DNA from: Photobacterium malacitanum
GTDB taxonomy: Bacteria; Pseudomonadota; Gammaproteobacteria; Enterobacterales; Vibrionaceae
Direction: 5' to 3'
Assembly: GCF_900185615.1 (NCBI RefSeq)
Contig: NZ_FYAK01000011.1
Coordinates: forward strand, 1-64,000
DNA: 64,000 bases
Below, in pieces: positions 36,077 to 46,461 of this stretch (its first letter is position 1; each line of letters opens with the position of its first letter). Made by a program: the position numbers and the translations under genes. The notes under the pieces are model-generated. The model saw only the letters and a program-made list of their open reading frames with translations, ran no database searches and was not told the origin of the DNA.

Positions 36077-37732
36077 ATGCGCTTACTGGTATTAATGCTT
36101 ATCTTCGTTTCTACGCTCAGTTTTGCAGAAACAAAACCACAGCCAACGATCCCCCAACAAACAAATGTTGAATATAAAAAACTTCAACAGCTAAATAAAG
36201 AAATTGACGTTTTAGCAAAAGAAGCCACCAATACAACTGGTTCTTCACTTGATGTTATTCGCTTGCAATTACTCAATAAAAACAAAGAATTAAGAACCAC
36301 CCTTGTTGAATTGATTGATGAAAAGAAAGCAGATAAAAAGCTATTACTTAAACAAGTAGAACAACAGATAACATTTGCAGCAGACGCTGAGAAGTTTCTA
36401 CAAGCTAAACTTGAACGTGACCAAAAAGCGCTTGATAAAGCAAAAGACACTGACAAATTAGTCGCTTTAAAAGCACTGACTGAAAGTCGTGAGTTCATTG
36501 TTCTTGTGCTGAATGAAGAGTGGGAAAATTACCAATGGATGGAGCGTTTAGGTAAGCCACAGCCTAATGCAGTTAAAGCACTTAAAAATAATATTGATCA
36601 TCGTCTTGATTTTATGTCAGCGTCACTCACATTTGGCAGTCAAGCTCTTGATTTAAACGATAAGCAGTTAAAGACAGCAACTGGTGATGAACTCAAAGCA
36701 CTGCAAGTTTCACAAATTTTAGCCCAACGCCAAGTCGATAGTGATACTAAAAACCTCACAGATTTAGTTAAATTAGCTGACGATATGGGCATTGATACTG
36801 CAGAATATAAGCGGTTACTGTTTGAACAAACAGGTAATGTCACTGATGACTTATTAAATAGTAAGGTAATGTGGTCAATCGCTAGCTCATGGACAACTGA
36901 ATTTGGTTCATGGTTATTTGAAAATCTACCGCAAATGATCTTTAAAGTATTTATTTTTATCTTTATTATCTTTGCATTCAAAACGTTAAAGAATATTGTT
37001 CGCAAAATGGTAACGCGTGCGGTTTCGACTAAGAACCTCAAAATGTCGATGCTAATGCAAGAATTCTTTATTTCAATGTCAGGTAAAGTTGTCTTTGCTG
37101 TCGGTATCCTAATTGCACTTTCGCAAGTCGGTTTAAACCTTGCGCCTATTCTAACCGGTTTTGGTGTTGCGGGTATTATTGTTGGTTTTGCTCTACAAGA
37201 TACATTGTCTAACTTTGCATCAGGTATGATGTTATTGATTTATCGCCCATTTGATGTCGGTGATTTAGTCGAAGCGGGTAGCATTACTGGTAAAGTAAGC
37301 CATATGAGTTTAGTTAATACCACAATTAAAACCTTCAGTAATGAGATCATTATCGTACCTAACAGTAAGATCTGGGGCGATATCATCAAGAACGTAACGC
37401 ATGAAAAAGTACGTCGTATTGATATGGTTTTTGGCATCGGATACAGCGATGATATCGAAAAAACTGAGCGTGTTTTACATGATATCGTTGAATCTCACCC
37501 TTCTGTTTTACGTAGCCCAGAGCCAAACATTAAGCTACATACATTAAATTCATCGTCAGTTGATTTCATTGTTCGTCCTTGGGTTAAAACCGATGATTAC
37601 TGGGATGTGTATTGGGATATTACTCGTGAAGTGAAAATGCGCTTTGATCGTGAAGGGATCTCGATTCCATTCCCACAACAAGATGTTCATTTGCATATGG
37701 TTGAAAAAGCAATTGAGTCAAAAATAGCTTAA
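36077..37732 (+). CDS. MscS-family mechanosensitive channel with long periplasmic N-terminus
   Basis: This 551-residue protein has a signal peptide (MRLLVLMLIFVSTLSFA), about 250 residues of helical, Lys/Asp-rich periplasmic sequence, then membrane helices from about 280 and an MscS core. The pore helix region GFGVAGIIVGFALQDTLSNFASGMMLLIYRPF and the beta-domain VPNSKIWGDIIKN are clear family marks. It should open under membrane tension to release solutes during osmotic downshock. It is larger than E. coli MscS (286 aa) and smaller than MscK. AGGAG precedes the ATG by 11 bases. Confidence 0.9.
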   Translation: MRLLVLMLIFVSTLSFAETKPQPTIPQQTNVEYKKLQQLNKEIDVLAKEATNTTGSSLDVIRLQLLNKNKELRTTLVELIDEKKADKKLLLKQVEQQITFAADAEKFLQAKLERDQKALDKAKDTDKLVALKALTESREFIVLVLNEEWENYQWMERLGKPQPNAVKALKNNIDHRLDFMSASLTFGSQALDLNDKQLKTATGDELKALQVSQILAQRQVDSDTKNLTDLVKLADDMGIDTAEYKRLLFEQTGNVTDDLLNSKVMWSIASSWTTEFGSWLFENLPQMIFKVFIFIFIIFAFKTLKNIVRKMVTRAVSTKNLKMSMLMQEFFISMSGKVVFAVGILIALSQVGLNLAPILTGFGVAGIIVGFALQDTLSNFASGMMLLIYRPFDVGDLVEAGSITGKVSHMSLVNTTIKTFSNEIIIVPNSKIWGDIIKNVTHEKVRRIDMVFGIGYSDDIEKTERVLHDIVESHPSVLRSPEPNIKLHTLNSSSVDFIVRPWVKTDDYWDVYWDITREVKMRFDREGISIPFPQQDVHLHMVEKAIESKIA

Positions 37733-37754
37733 TAACACCCCAAGCAATACCTTT

Positions 37755-37788
37755 AAGAGGGTAAATATCACTTACCCTCTTACTTTTT
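37755..37788 (+). terminator. Intrinsic terminator after the MscS-family gene
   Basis: AAGAGGGTAA at 37755-37764 pairs perfectly with TTACCCTCTT at 37772-37781, followed by ACTTTTTC. The gap that follows (to 38084) has no other feature that I can support. Confidence 0.85.
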
Positions 37789-38084
37789 CATCAAACCAAT
37801 AAAACGCACTTCATTTATCCATTTTGATTATATTTTTAATCGCTAAATATGTCGCAAATATACCTTTAGTAACAAATAAAACCGCATTATTTGGTAATAA
37901 ATAGGTATAATCCATTCGAGCAACGATTGAACTAAAATAGTTTTTTATTCAATATTCCCATAATCTACATGGCGTAATGCACATGTCTGACAAACGAAGA
38001 CAACAACCATTTACCGAGTAAATTTCTCAATGAATGTTTGCACTGTTGCTCACTCACCAACATTACTGTTCAGGAATAACTATA

Positions 38085-38543
38085 ATGAAAAAGCGTCTAT
38101 TATCAGCTCTGGTACTTCCTATGATGTTAGCTGCATGTTCAACAACGGGTATTAACACTCCAACAACACCACACCAAGTAACGGGCAGTGAGCTTGCTAA
38201 CGGTAGTTGGTCATTAGTGAAGATTGATAACCAAGATATTGCTCAACCAGCACCTTTCCAAGCACCGACGTTAGAATTAGCAACAGATCTAGCTGCAAAT
38301 GGTCACGCTGGCTGTAACCGTTACTTTGGTCAAGCTGAAGTAAAAGATGGTCAATTCCGCATTGAAAAAATGGGGATGACAATGATGTTATGTCCAGATA
38401 ACGAAATGAAGATTGAACAGACTTTTGCTCAATCTCTTGCTGATTGGAATAAAGTTAGCATTTCAGGCGATACCATGACTATGACTAACGCCAAGCATAC
38501 ATTAACATTTACACGTGATGCTGCAGCGACTAACGCGCAATAA
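38085..38543 (+). CDS. META/HslJ-domain lipoprotein
   Basis: This 152-residue lipoprotein has a lipobox (LAAC, cysteine near residue 18) after a basic start (MKKRLLSALV) and a META domain. GSWSLVKIDNQ, GHAGCNRYFGQ and KMGMTMMLCPDNEMKIEQTF are the family's conserved segments, as in E. coli HslJ, which is linked to heat and novobiocin tolerance. The frame extends upstream to 38034, but the ATG at 38085 places the signal peptide correctly. It converges on metE through a shared terminator. Confidence 0.85.
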   Translation: MKKRLLSALVLPMMLAACSTTGINTPTTPHQVTGSELANGSWSLVKIDNQDIAQPAPFQAPTLELATDLAANGHAGCNRYFGQAEVKDGQFRIEKMGMTMMLCPDNEMKIEQTFAQSLADWNKVSISGDTMTMTNAKHTLTFTRDAAATNAQ

Positions 38544-38562
38544 TTATTGGTAAATAAATGCC

Positions 38563-38620
38563 AAAAGCCGTCTTTATTCTTTCAATAAGAAAGCGAAATT
38601 TGTAGACGGCTTTTTTATTG
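38563..38620. terminator. Bidirectional terminator between META-domain gene and metE
   Basis: AAAAGCCGTCT at 38563-38573 pairs perfectly with AGACGGCTTTT at 38604-38614. The loop holds a second short stem (CTTTC / GAAAG). T-tracts exist for both strands. Confidence 0.8.
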
Positions 38621-38626
38621 TTTCTA

Positions 38627-40948
38627 TTATGCTGCAGTCACTTCACGGTATTTTTCACGCAAAATATGGGCAGCAGTTACCATATTGGTTAATGCCGCTT
38701 CCGTTTCAGTCCAATTACGTGTTTTTAAACCGCAATCTGGGTTGATCCATAAACGCTCAATCGGAATCAAAGCCGCAGCCTTATCAATTAACCCGGTGAT
38801 CGTATCAACTTCTGGAATATTTGGTGAATGTATATCATACACACCAGGGCCGATTCCATTAGGATAAGCAAATGCTTCAAATGCTGTAAGTAATTCCATA
38901 TCAGAACGCGATGTTTCAATGGTTATCACATCAGCATCTAATGCCGCTACTGATGCAATTATTTGGTTGAACTCGCTATAACACATATGCGTATGAATCT
39001 GTGTTTGTGGTGCAGCCCCTGCAGCTGAAATCTTAAACGCCTGTACAGCCCAATCGAGATATGCCTGCCATTGACTCTGTTTTAGTGGTAACCCTTCTCT
39101 GATCGCTGGCTCATCAATTTGAATAATGTTAATCCCTGCCGTTTGTAAATCCGTTACCTCATCACGCAGTGCTAATGCAATCTGATTAGCTATAGCTTCA
39201 CGAGATAAGTCTTCTCGTGCAAACGTCCAACCTAATATTGTCACGGGCCCAGTAAGCATTCCTTTAACAGGCTTAGTAGTTAAAGACTGCGCATAACGGA
39301 TCCAATCGACAGTGATTGGCTTTGCTCGGTAAATATCTGACACAATAATGGCAGGTTTTACACAACGCGATCCATAACTTTGTACCCAACCATATTGGGT
39401 AACAACAAAGCCCTCTAGCTGCTCTGCAAAATATTCCACCATGTCATTACGCTCAGCTTCACCATGCACTAATACATCAAGTCCCAAATTATGCTGTCGA
39501 ATAATCGCATCTTGAATATGTATCTTCAACGCTTGATGGTAGTCAGCTGCAGTTATTCGCCCCGCTTTAAAATCACTACGTTGACTACGAATGGCTGTTG
39601 TTTGTGGAAATGAACCTATCGTCGTCGTCGGTAATAAGGGCAACTGTAACGCGTGTTGCTGTTGGATCGTTCGCTCAGCATAAGGAAGCGCTCGGTGTGC
39701 TAATTGCGGTGTAATGGCTGCAGTACGTTGCTGTACTTGAGTATTATGCACCCGTTCACTATCAAGACGGGCTTTTATACTAGCGCTATAATCACGACAT
39801 GCTGCAATCGCACTTTGTTCACCATCAAGCGCTTGAGCCAATAACGTAATTTCATGACATTTTTGTTTAGCAAATGCTAACCATTGACGAACATCTTCAT
39901 CCAGTTCAGTTTCACTCTCAACATCTATAGGGCTATGAAGTAAAGAGCATGAACTCGCTAACCATAAATTGCGCCCTAATTGCTGCTTTAGCGGCTGCAA
40001 ACGAATTAGCCATTCAGCCAGATCTGCCCGCCATACATTGCGACCATTAATCACACCCGCAGATAGCACCCAATGATTTGGAATGGCGTCGGCTACGACT
40101 GATAATTGTGCTGGTGCAGCTGATAAATCAATATGTAAACCATCAACATTGAGCTGTGAAATGATGCCGAGTTGATGACTAATGTCATCAAAATAAGTGG
40201 TCAATAGTAACTTAGGCCCACCATGAAGCACTTGATATGCTAATTTAAAACTTGCCGTCCATTCAGAGGGTAACTCAAGCGCTAATGCTGGCTCATCAAC
40301 CTGTACCCACTCGACCCCTAATGCGGTTAATTTGGTTAATATTTGCTGATAAGCTGTCAATAATCGGGGTAATAATGTCAGTCGATCAAACCCTTGCTGT
40401 TTCTCTTTACCTAACCATAAATAAGACACTGGTCCTAATAATACCGGCTTAACGTTATGGCCTGCTTTTTTAGCCTCTGCCACTTCTTCAAACAACTGTT
40501 GCCAGCTAACGTTAAAACTATCTTCTGCAGTAAATTCTGGCACGATGTAATGGTAATTAGTATTGAACCATTTGGTCATATCAGCAGCAGCACATGCACA
40601 TCCCGTCGGCGCTTTACCACGTGCGACAGTAAATAAGGTATCTAAATCAGGGAAACCTTGCTGATGGCGGCTTGGAATATGACCAAGCAACATGCTCGTG
40701 CCTAATACATGGTCATACCAAGCAAAATCCCCTACCGCAACATAATCTAGCCCTGCACTAAGTTGATCATTCCAATGGCGATGACGTAACTCTTGTCCAA
40801 CGTTTTTAAGCTGAGATTGATCGATCTCACCCCGCCAATAACGTTCTTGAGCAAATTTTAATTCGCGCTGACTTCCAATACGTGGATAGCCTAAAATATG
40901 GGTCACTGTTTTAGTTATACCGGCCTTTTTTTCTGATTGTACTGTCAT
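38627..40948 (-). CDS. metE: Cobalamin-independent methionine synthase
   Basis: This 773-residue enzyme transfers a methyl group from 5-methyltetrahydropteroyltri-glutamate to homocysteine. The N-terminal half starts with [18 protein letters not shown]; the C-terminal catalytic half shows the zinc ligands in [22 protein letters not shown] and NPDCGLKTR. Length is normal. AGGAA precedes the ATG. It is divergent from metR, with MetR- and MetJ-type sites between, the classic arrangement. Confidence 0.97.
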   Translation of the reverse strand: MTVQSEKKAGITKTVTHILGYPRIGSQRELKFAQERYWRGEIDQSQLKNVGQELRHRHWNDQLSAGLDYVAVGDFAWYDHVLGTSMLLGHIPSRHQQGFPDLDTLFTVARGKAPTGCACAAADMTKWFNTNYHYIVPEFTAEDSFNVSWQQLFEEVAEAKKAGHNVKPVLLGPVSYLWLGKEKQQGFDRLTLLPRLLTAYQQILTKLTALGVEWVQVDEPALALELPSEWTASFKLAYQVLHGGPKLLLTTYFDDISHQLGIISQLNVDGLHIDLSAAPAQLSVVADAIPNHWVLSAGVINGRNVWRADLAEWLIRLQPLKQQLGRNLWLASSCSLLHSPIDVESETELDEDVRQWLAFAKQKCHEITLLAQALDGEQSAIAACRDYSASIKARLDSERVHNTQVQQRTAAITPQLAHRALPYAERTIQQQHALQLPLLPTTTIGSFPQTTAIRSQRSDFKAGRITAADYHQALKIHIQDAIIRQHNLGLDVLVHGEAERNDMVEYFAEQLEGFVVTQYGWVQSYGSRCVKPAIIVSDIYRAKPITVDWIRYAQSLTTKPVKGMLTGPVTILGWTFAREDLSREAIANQIALALRDEVTDLQTAGINIIQIDEPAIREGLPLKQSQWQAYLDWAVQAFKISAAGAAPQTQIHTHMCYSEFNQIIASVAALDADVITIETSRSDMELLTAFEAFAYPNGIGPGVYDIHSPNIPEVDTITGLIDKAAALIPIERLWINPDCGLKTRNWTETEAALTNMVTAAHILREKYREVTAA

Positions 40949-41080
40949 TATTATATTCCTTTAATTCACTGTGTATTAATCATAAATCCATATAAAAACA
41001 ACGGCTAAGATGACTGTTGTTGACTAACACAGTGGCTAATAATAACGCTGACAACAAGGTGATTTTTCTCATAACGATCA

Positions 41081-41093
41081 TGAATTTTTTTCA
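41081..41093. promoter_or_regulatory. MetR box in the metE-metR gap
   Basis: TGAATTTTTTTCA is an exact match to the MetR consensus TGAA-N5-TTCA, 133 bases upstream of metE. A weaker copy (TGATTTTTCTCA, 41060-41071) lies 21 bases away, on the metE side. Confidence 0.75.
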
Positions 41094-41134
41094 CGTTAAA
41101 ATGCTAGTAATTTTTAAAACCAATCGCTAAGCAT

Positions 41135-41158
41135 AGACGTTTAGCCATCTAGATGTTT
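41135..41158. promoter_or_regulatory. Three tandem met boxes (MetJ operator) before metR
   Basis: AGACGTTT, AGCCATCT and AGATGTTT are contiguous 8-mers, matching the MetJ box AGACGTCT at 7, 6 and 6 of 8 positions. MetJ with S-adenosylmethionine binds cooperatively to such tandem boxes. They lie 69-92 bases before the metR start. Confidence 0.7.
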
Positions 41159-41226
41159 ACAATCATGATTTTACCTAGTAGATTAAAAAACAATCAACCA
41201 CTGCCTATATGCTCCAAGGATGGAAT

Positions 41227-42138
41227 ATGATTGAACTTAAACATCTCAAAACATTAACAGTACTGAGGGCAACAGGATCACTCACTGCAACTGCAAATAG
41301 TTTATATTTAACCCAATCAGCACTGTCTCATCAGTTAAAAGATCTGGAGCAACGCTTAGGTAGCCAACTTTTTTTACGTAAAACACGCCCTGTACGCTTT
41401 ACTGCTGAAGGTAAAGTGCTGCTTGATTTAGCCGACACCGTATTGCCAAAAATACAAATTGCCGAGCAAGCACTAGCCAATAGTAAACATCAGACAACGG
41501 CAAGGTTACAGATGGCTATTGAATGTCATTCGTGTTTTCAGTGGCTAATGCCTGCTTTAAAACAATATCAGGTACTATGGCCTGATGTGGATATTGATTT
41601 TTGTTCTGGGTTTAGTTTTGATCCTATTCCGGCGTTAGCTCAAGGGGAATTAGACTTAGTCATTACATCAGATATTCACCCCCGTAACGACATTCATTAT
41701 GAGCCATTGTTTGATTTTGAAATGTGTCTCATCGTTGCTTCGCAATCACCGTTAGCAACTAAGTCATATATAGATCCGGCCGATCTTATCGATCAAACTC
41801 TACTCAGTTATCCAATTCAACGCCATCGCTTAGATATTGTTAAGCACTTTCTTCAACCCGCAGCCATTGAGCCATTAACATGGAAACAAGCAGATAATAG
41901 TCTGATGTTGATACAAATGGTGTCTGCAGGAATGGGAGTCGCGGCATTACCGAATTGGGCAGTTGATAGTTTTGTCCGTCAGGGGTTAATTGTCAGCAAA
42001 CCATTAGGTACCGGGTTATGGCGGCGTCTCTTTGCAGCGGTACGAGCGTCAGAATACCAGCACCACTATTTGAAGGCTTTTTTTGCAACAGCGAAACAGC
42101 AATGCCAACAGCATTTACAAGGTATTAAAACGGTTTAA
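41227..42138 (+). CDS. metR: MetR, LysR-type activator of methionine genes
   Basis: This 303-residue regulator activates metE and other methionine genes with homocysteine as co-effector. The N-terminal helix-turn-helix (ATANSLYLTQSALSHQLKDLE) and the position divergent from metE identify it; the ECHSCFQWLMPAL segment is typical of MetR. The ATG at 41227, after AAGGA, is preferred to one at 41209. The shared promoter region carries MetR and MetJ sites, so synthesis is probably limited by methionine. Confidence 0.93.
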   Translation: MIELKHLKTLTVLRATGSLTATANSLYLTQSALSHQLKDLEQRLGSQLFLRKTRPVRFTAEGKVLLDLADTVLPKIQIAEQALANSKHQTTARLQMAIECHSCFQWLMPALKQYQVLWPDVDIDFCSGFSFDPIPALAQGELDLVITSDIHPRNDIHYEPLFDFEMCLIVASQSPLATKSYIDPADLIDQTLLSYPIQRHRLDIVKHFLQPAAIEPLTWKQADNSLMLIQMVSAGMGVAALPNWAVDSFVRQGLIVSKPLGTGLWRRLFAAVRASEYQHHYLKAFFATAKQQCQQHLQGIKTV

Positions 42139-42163
42139 CACCTTGCGTAAATAAAAGCTCATG

Positions 42164-42352
42164 CTACTTAAACTGATTATTTAATGGATCGTAATGATAG
42201 CCTTGCTGAGCCATTTTCTCTGTCAGTTCAGTTTCGCTTAACTCATAACGAGAGGTTAATTCAGCCATTGAGCAACACTCTAACCGTAAACGCTCATTCA
42301 CAATACCAATCACAATATGGGTATCCATACCAAGTAAGTTATTAATTTCCAT
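42164..42352 (-). CDS. DUF4250 family small protein
   Basis: This 62-residue protein matches DUF4250 (E. coli relatives are unnamed). The conserved core LLGMDTHIVIGIVNERLRLECCSMAELTSRYEL is followed by a helix. AGGGGG sits 5 bases before the ATG at 42352, which decides this start over the upstream ATG at 42373. No function is known. It lies alone downstream of metR on the opposite strand. Confidence 0.78.
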   Translation of the reverse strand: MEINNLLGMDTHIVIGIVNERLRLECCSMAELTSRYELSETELTEKMAQQGYHYDPLNNQFK

Positions 42353-42453
42353 TTTATCCCCCTTACTATTCAATGATCATCGTCATTACTGTACGTAACT
42401 CATTAAGCATAGACGATATATTACAAATTCTCCCTGTTGTACATTTCAGCCAT

Positions 42454-42486
42454 AAAAAAGCCTTTATCTCACACAAGATAAAGGCT
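42454..42486 (-). terminator. Terminator of the membrane-protein gene at 42509
   Basis: AGCCTTTATCT at 42459-42469 pairs with AGATAAAGGCT at 42476-42486; the A-run on its left supplies the minus-strand U-tract. Confidence 0.85.
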
Positions 42487-42508
42487 AATTAGAATTAACA
42501 GTGATGGC

Positions 42509-43189
42509 TTAAAATAAGGTTAATTGCATCACGGCTGAAAAAGTAAGTAATACCGCTGCTGCTAGTAGTTGCCATTTATTGACGGTTTTATGTAATAAAA
42601 TATGCCCCGACCATACCAGTAATGCAATGACTAAACACACCAATGAAGTGACAACTTCAACAGTATAAGGCGCCGTTGCAGCCTCACCCATAAAGATGAT
42701 TTTCCATACTAATAACAGTACTGACACTATTGCACTCACAAAGCCTACAAAGGGTAAAATGCGGTGAAAAGCCTGTAAGCGGGTACGTGAAAACGTAAGT
42801 AATACATGGGCAAGTAAGCTACCGTATAATGCCATCGCCATTAAACTTAACAGTACTTCAGGCAGATCCATCATTGGCAGTAACATCATCCAACAAATAA
42901 AACCTAATAAATTCGAGCCATAAAGTACAACAAGAGGCCCTGAATCTCGTGTTTTATTGGTTTTCACTTTGACGGTAAAAAATAACAAACTCAATAGCGG
43001 CAGTACCGCCCATACTTTACAAATCGCAGCTAACAACCACCCAACCAGTAATACTGGCAACATTTTATGTACACGACCACGTTGACCAGGGCAAATCTCC
43101 CCTTTGGTGAGAACTAAAGTAAGAATACATTGCGCACCAAGCAGTGCCGGAATTAAAAATGCGAGATAGCCGATCATAATAAGCATCAT
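42509..43189 (-). CDS. Polytopic membrane protein of unknown function
   Basis: This protein of about 226 residues has six to seven hydrophobic helices and short loops, with no cofactor or transporter motif that I recognise. The frame opens from a TTG at 43219; no start has a clear ribosome site, and I give the first ATG (43189) as a conservative choice. It is divergent from glpA, sharing the region that holds the GlpR-like and CRP-like sites, and ends in its own terminator. A role cannot be assigned. Confidence 0.6.
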   Translation of the reverse strand: MMLIMIGYLAFLIPALLGAQCILTLVLTKGEICPGQRGRVHKMLPVLLVGWLLAAICKVWAVLPLLSLLFFTVKVKTNKTRDSGPLVVLYGSNLLGFICWMMLLPMMDLPEVLLSLMAMALYGSLLAHVLLTFSRTRLQAFHRILPFVGFVSAIVSVLLLVWKIIFMGEAATAPYTVEVVTSLVCLVIALLVWSGHILLHKTVNKWQLLAAAVLLTFSAVMQLTLF

Positions 43190-43313
43190 CAAAAATAAAG
43201 AGAGCACAATTATACTCAAGTCACGTCAAGATGCGAATCTCAGCCATCCCTTTACCGCTAAAGATATTTACCTCATTAACGGTGCCACTTACTAATCTTC
43301 AAATAGCCACGCC

Positions 43314-43352
43314 ATGAACAAAAAAGAACATTTATAATGTTCGTTCGCTCAT
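43314..43352 (+). promoter_or_regulatory. Tandem GlpR-like operators upstream of glpA
   Basis: ATGAACAAAAAAGAACATT (about 43314-43331) and AATGTTCGTTCGCTCATT (43335-43352) each carry GlpR-type half sites (WATKTTCG...CGAACATW). Together they form the perfect inverted repeat GAACAT-N5-ATGTTC at 43325-43341. Confidence 0.6.
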
Positions 43353-43354
43353 TT

Positions 43355-43370
43355 GTGTGCGTTTGCTCAC
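43355..43370 (+). promoter_or_regulatory. CRP-like site upstream of glpA
   Basis: TGTGCGTTTGCTCACC matches TGTGA-N6-TCACA at 8 of 10 core positions and lies 96 bases before the glpA start, next to the GlpR-like sites. Confidence 0.5.
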
Positions 43371-43450
43371 CAAATAGCATGTAATTTAATGGCATATTAA
43401 CCCTATTAAAATAGTGGGCGTTTAAAGCGCTAATAATATAATCAATAACG

Positions 43451-43468
43451 ATAAGCGAAACGAACATG
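43451..43468 (+). promoter_or_regulatory. GlpR-like operator overlapping the glpA start codon
   Basis: ATAAGCGAAACGAACATG carries the GlpR half site CGAACAT and a partial partner. It covers the glpA ATG at 43466, so a bound repressor would block elongation as well as initiation. Confidence 0.5.
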
Positions 43469-45118
43469 ACGACTTGGTTAGAAACAGAGGTTGTGATCAT
43501 CGGTGGTGGTGCAACAGGTACAGGAATAATGCGCGATTGTGCCCTGCGCGGTATAAAATGCATTTTAATTGAAAAAGACGATTTAGCCTCTGGTACAACA
43601 GGTCGCAACCATGGCTTACTTCACTCTGGTGCCCGCTATGCTGTGACAGATCCAGAATCCGCCAAAGAATGCATTACTGAAAATCGAATTCTTAAAAATA
43701 TTGCTCGTCATTGTGTAGAAGATACGCAAGGATTGTTTATTTCTCTGCCAAGTGATGATCTTCAATTTCAACAGCAATTTATTAGCGCCTGCCAAGGTGC
43801 TGATATTGATGTCGAACAATTAACGCCACAACAAGCGTTACGATTAGAGCCGAACTGTAATCCGCATTTAATTGGAGCAGTAAAAGTCCCCGATGGTACC
43901 ATTGATCCTTTTCGGCTTGCTTCATCAAATGCACTTGATGCTATCGAACATGGCGCACAATTGTTTAATCACATTTTTGTTACTGATCTTATTCAACAAA
44001 ATGGCGTCGTTAAAGGGGTTAAGTGTTTAAACCTTAAAACCAATACTCACTTTGAAATTAGAGCGCAGCAAGTGATTAATGCGGCAGGGATCTGGGGACA
44101 GCAAATCTGCCAGTACGGTGATCTTAATATCACTATGTTCCCAGCAAAAGGATCATTATTGATCTTAGATTATCGCATTAACAATTTAGTGATCAACCGC
44201 TGTCGCAAGCCCTCTGATGCCGATATTTTAGTCCCAGGTGATACCATTTCACTGATTGGAACAACTTCGGAGCGAATTGATTATAAAGACATTGATGATC
44301 TTCATGTCACCAGCAAAGAAATTGATATTTTATTAAAAGAAGGTGCCAAGCTTGCGCCAATCATGGCCAATACTCGAGTATTGCGCGCTTATGCTGGTGT
44401 GCGTCCATTAGTGGCTGTCGATGGTGATACTAGCGGTCGTAATATTAGCCGCGGGATCGTGCTATTAGATCACGCTGAACGCGATAGCATGGACGGTTTT
44501 ATTACCATTACTGGCGGTAAATTAATGACCTACCGCATGATGGCTGAATGGACCACCGATTTAGTTGCCAAAAAACTCGGGAATACTATTCCTTGCACCA
44601 CTCACCAGCGCCCATTACCGGGATCCGAACAACCCAAAGCCATTAAGCACACAGCCAGTTTAGCTAAACCTGTTTATCAATCCGCCTATTACCGCCACGG
44701 TGAGCGCGCGCAACAATTTTTAACCGATGATAAGAAAAGCCAAGCCATTATTTGTGAATGCGAAATGGTGACTTGTGGTGAAGTTGAATATGCCATCAAG
44801 CAACTTGATGTGCATAACTTAGTTGATTTACGCCGTCGTACACGCGTTGGTATGGGACCTTGCCAAGGGGAATTATGTTCTTATCGGGCGGCTGGGCTAT
44901 TTGCTGAATATGGCGACACTGATGGCAACCATGCCAGCCATATTCTGAGTGATTTTCTTGAAGAACGCTGGAAAGGCATTAAACCTGTTTTTTGGGGAGA
45001 TGCTTTACGCGAAGCCGAGTTTTCTTATTGGATTTATGAAGGTCTATTTGGTGTCAGTGATATTCCACCAACAACAACATCTACCAATACTAACCAGCCA
45101 CAAGGCGAGGAAAAATAA
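43466..45118 (+). CDS. glpA: Anaerobic glycerol-3-phosphate dehydrogenase, FAD subunit A
   Basis: This 550-residue catalytic subunit oxidises glycerol 3-phosphate to dihydroxyacetone phosphate under anaerobic conditions. The FAD-binding N-terminus ([21 protein letters not shown]), the [17 protein letters not shown] loop and a C-terminal BFD-like iron-sulfur cysteine set ([10 protein letters not shown] ... [10 protein letters not shown]) define GlpA. Its stop overlaps the glpB ATG by one base (TAATG), so translation is coupled. Confidence 0.96.
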   Translation: MTTWLETEVVIIGGGATGTGIMRDCALRGIKCILIEKDDLASGTTGRNHGLLHSGARYAVTDPESAKECITENRILKNIARHCVEDTQGLFISLPSDDLQFQQQFISACQGADIDVEQLTPQQALRLEPNCNPHLIGAVKVPDGTIDPFRLASSNALDAIEHGAQLFNHIFVTDLIQQNGVVKGVKCLNLKTNTHFEIRAQQVINAAGIWGQQICQYGDLNITMFPAKGSLLILDYRINNLVINRCRKPSDADILVPGDTISLIGTTSERIDYKDIDDLHVTSKEIDILLKEGAKLAPIMANTRVLRAYAGVRPLVAVDGDTSGRNISRGIVLLDHAERDSMDGFITITGGKLMTYRMMAEWTTDLVAKKLGNTIPCTTHQRPLPGSEQPKAIKHTASLAKPVYQSAYYRHGERAQQFLTDDKKSQAIICECEMVTCGEVEYAIKQLDVHNLVDLRRRTRVGMGPCQGELCSYRAAGLFAEYGDTDGNHASHILSDFLEERWKGIKPVFWGDALREAEFSYWIYEGLFGVSDIPPTTTSTNTNQPQGEEK

Positions 45119-46461
45119 TGAAATTTGATAATATAATTATTGGTGGTGGTGTTGCAGGCTTAACTTGTGCGATCCGTTGTGCCCAAGCAGGACTTAAGAC
45201 AGCCGTTATTGCTGCAGGTCAAAGTGCACTCCATTTTTCTTCAGGATCAATTGATGTGTTAAGCCGTTTACCTAATGGTACTGCAATCCAATATCCTTTT
45301 AGTGAATTTGACCGTTTAACGGCTCAATCACCACAGCATCCCTACAGTAAATTAGGACTTGATGTTACTCGTCAAGCGATTGATTGGTATCAACAAACAA
45401 TGGAAAATATTGGCATTGAACTGCATCATCAAGCTGATGATTGTAACCATTTGCGCATTACTCCAATGGGAACATTTAAAGCAACATGGTTATCGCAATC
45501 TACTGTACACCCTTTTCCAATGTTTGAACCCGCACAAGCATTACAAAAAATCGCATTAGTAACGATTGATGGTTTCCGTGATTTTCAGCCCCAATTAGCA
45601 GCCGATAACTTACGCCTATTGCCCCACTTTGCTAACGTGGAAATTACCACAACAGCCGTTGCATTACCTGATGTTGAACTCATGCTGCGTAACCCATGTG
45701 AATATCGCTCGATTGATATTTCTCGTGTCTTAGCCGATGACAATAAACTACAACGTTTTGCATTAGCCATGAAAAATACTATTGGAGAAGCAGATCTGGT
45801 GGTTCTTCCAGCTGTTTTTGGCAACGGCTCTGGCATAAAGATCCTCAAACAAATTGAACAGTTAACCGGCTACACACTGTGTGAAATTCCAACCATGCCG
45901 CCATCGTTACTTGGCATTCGTTTAGAAGATGCAATGAAAAGCTATTATAAATCGTTAGGTGGGTTAATTCTTGCTGGTGATGAAGTAACTCATGGTGAAT
46001 TTGAGAATAACCAATTACAACGTATTTTCACTCGCCACCATGGTGACATGCCACTGGTTGCCAATCACTATTTACTCGCCAGTGGCAGTTTCTTTAGCCG
46101 TGGTTTACATGCAGAACGCCATCATATTGAAGAAGCCGTTTTTGGGTTAGATATCGCGCCATTAGCTTCAACCAACCACCAGCATTGGTATCAATCACAA
46201 TTTTTCAGCGATCAACCGCATCAATTTCTTGGCATGGGGGTTGAGACTAATCAGCAGTTACAACCTAGCCTTAACGGTAATACGATTACCAATCTCTATT
46301 GTGCAGGGGCTATTTTGGCGCATTACAACCCTATCTTTGAAGGCAGTGGTAGCGGTGTTGCTATTAGTAGCGGTTTTCATGCGGCACAATCAATGATCGC
46401 TCTACAGAACCATCATCAATCAAGCGCTATTTTTCCATCATTAGCAGAGGGCAATATCTAA
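45118..46461 (+). CDS. glpB: Anaerobic glycerol-3-phosphate dehydrogenase subunit B
   Basis: This 447-residue flavoprotein subunit has an N-terminal nucleotide-binding fold ([19 protein letters not shown]) and a C-terminal [26 protein letters not shown] segment typical of GlpB. It pairs with GlpA in the soluble dimer that GlpC tethers to the membrane. Both its start and its stop overlap neighbours by one base. Confidence 0.95.
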   Translation: MKFDNIIIGGGVAGLTCAIRCAQAGLKTAVIAAGQSALHFSSGSIDVLSRLPNGTAIQYPFSEFDRLTAQSPQHPYSKLGLDVTRQAIDWYQQTMENIGIELHHQADDCNHLRITPMGTFKATWLSQSTVHPFPMFEPAQALQKIALVTIDGFRDFQPQLAADNLRLLPHFANVEITTTAVALPDVELMLRNPCEYRSIDISRVLADDNKLQRFALAMKNTIGEADLVVLPAVFGNGSGIKILKQIEQLTGYTLCEIPTMPPSLLGIRLEDAMKSYYKSLGGLILAGDEVTHGEFENNQLQRIFTRHHGDMPLVANHYLLASGSFFSRGLHAERHHIEEAVFGLDIAPLASTNHQHWYQSQFFSDQPHQFLGMGVETNQQLQPSLNGNTITNLYCAGAILAHYNPIFEGSGSGVAISSGFHAAQSMIALQNHHQSSAIFPSLAEGNI

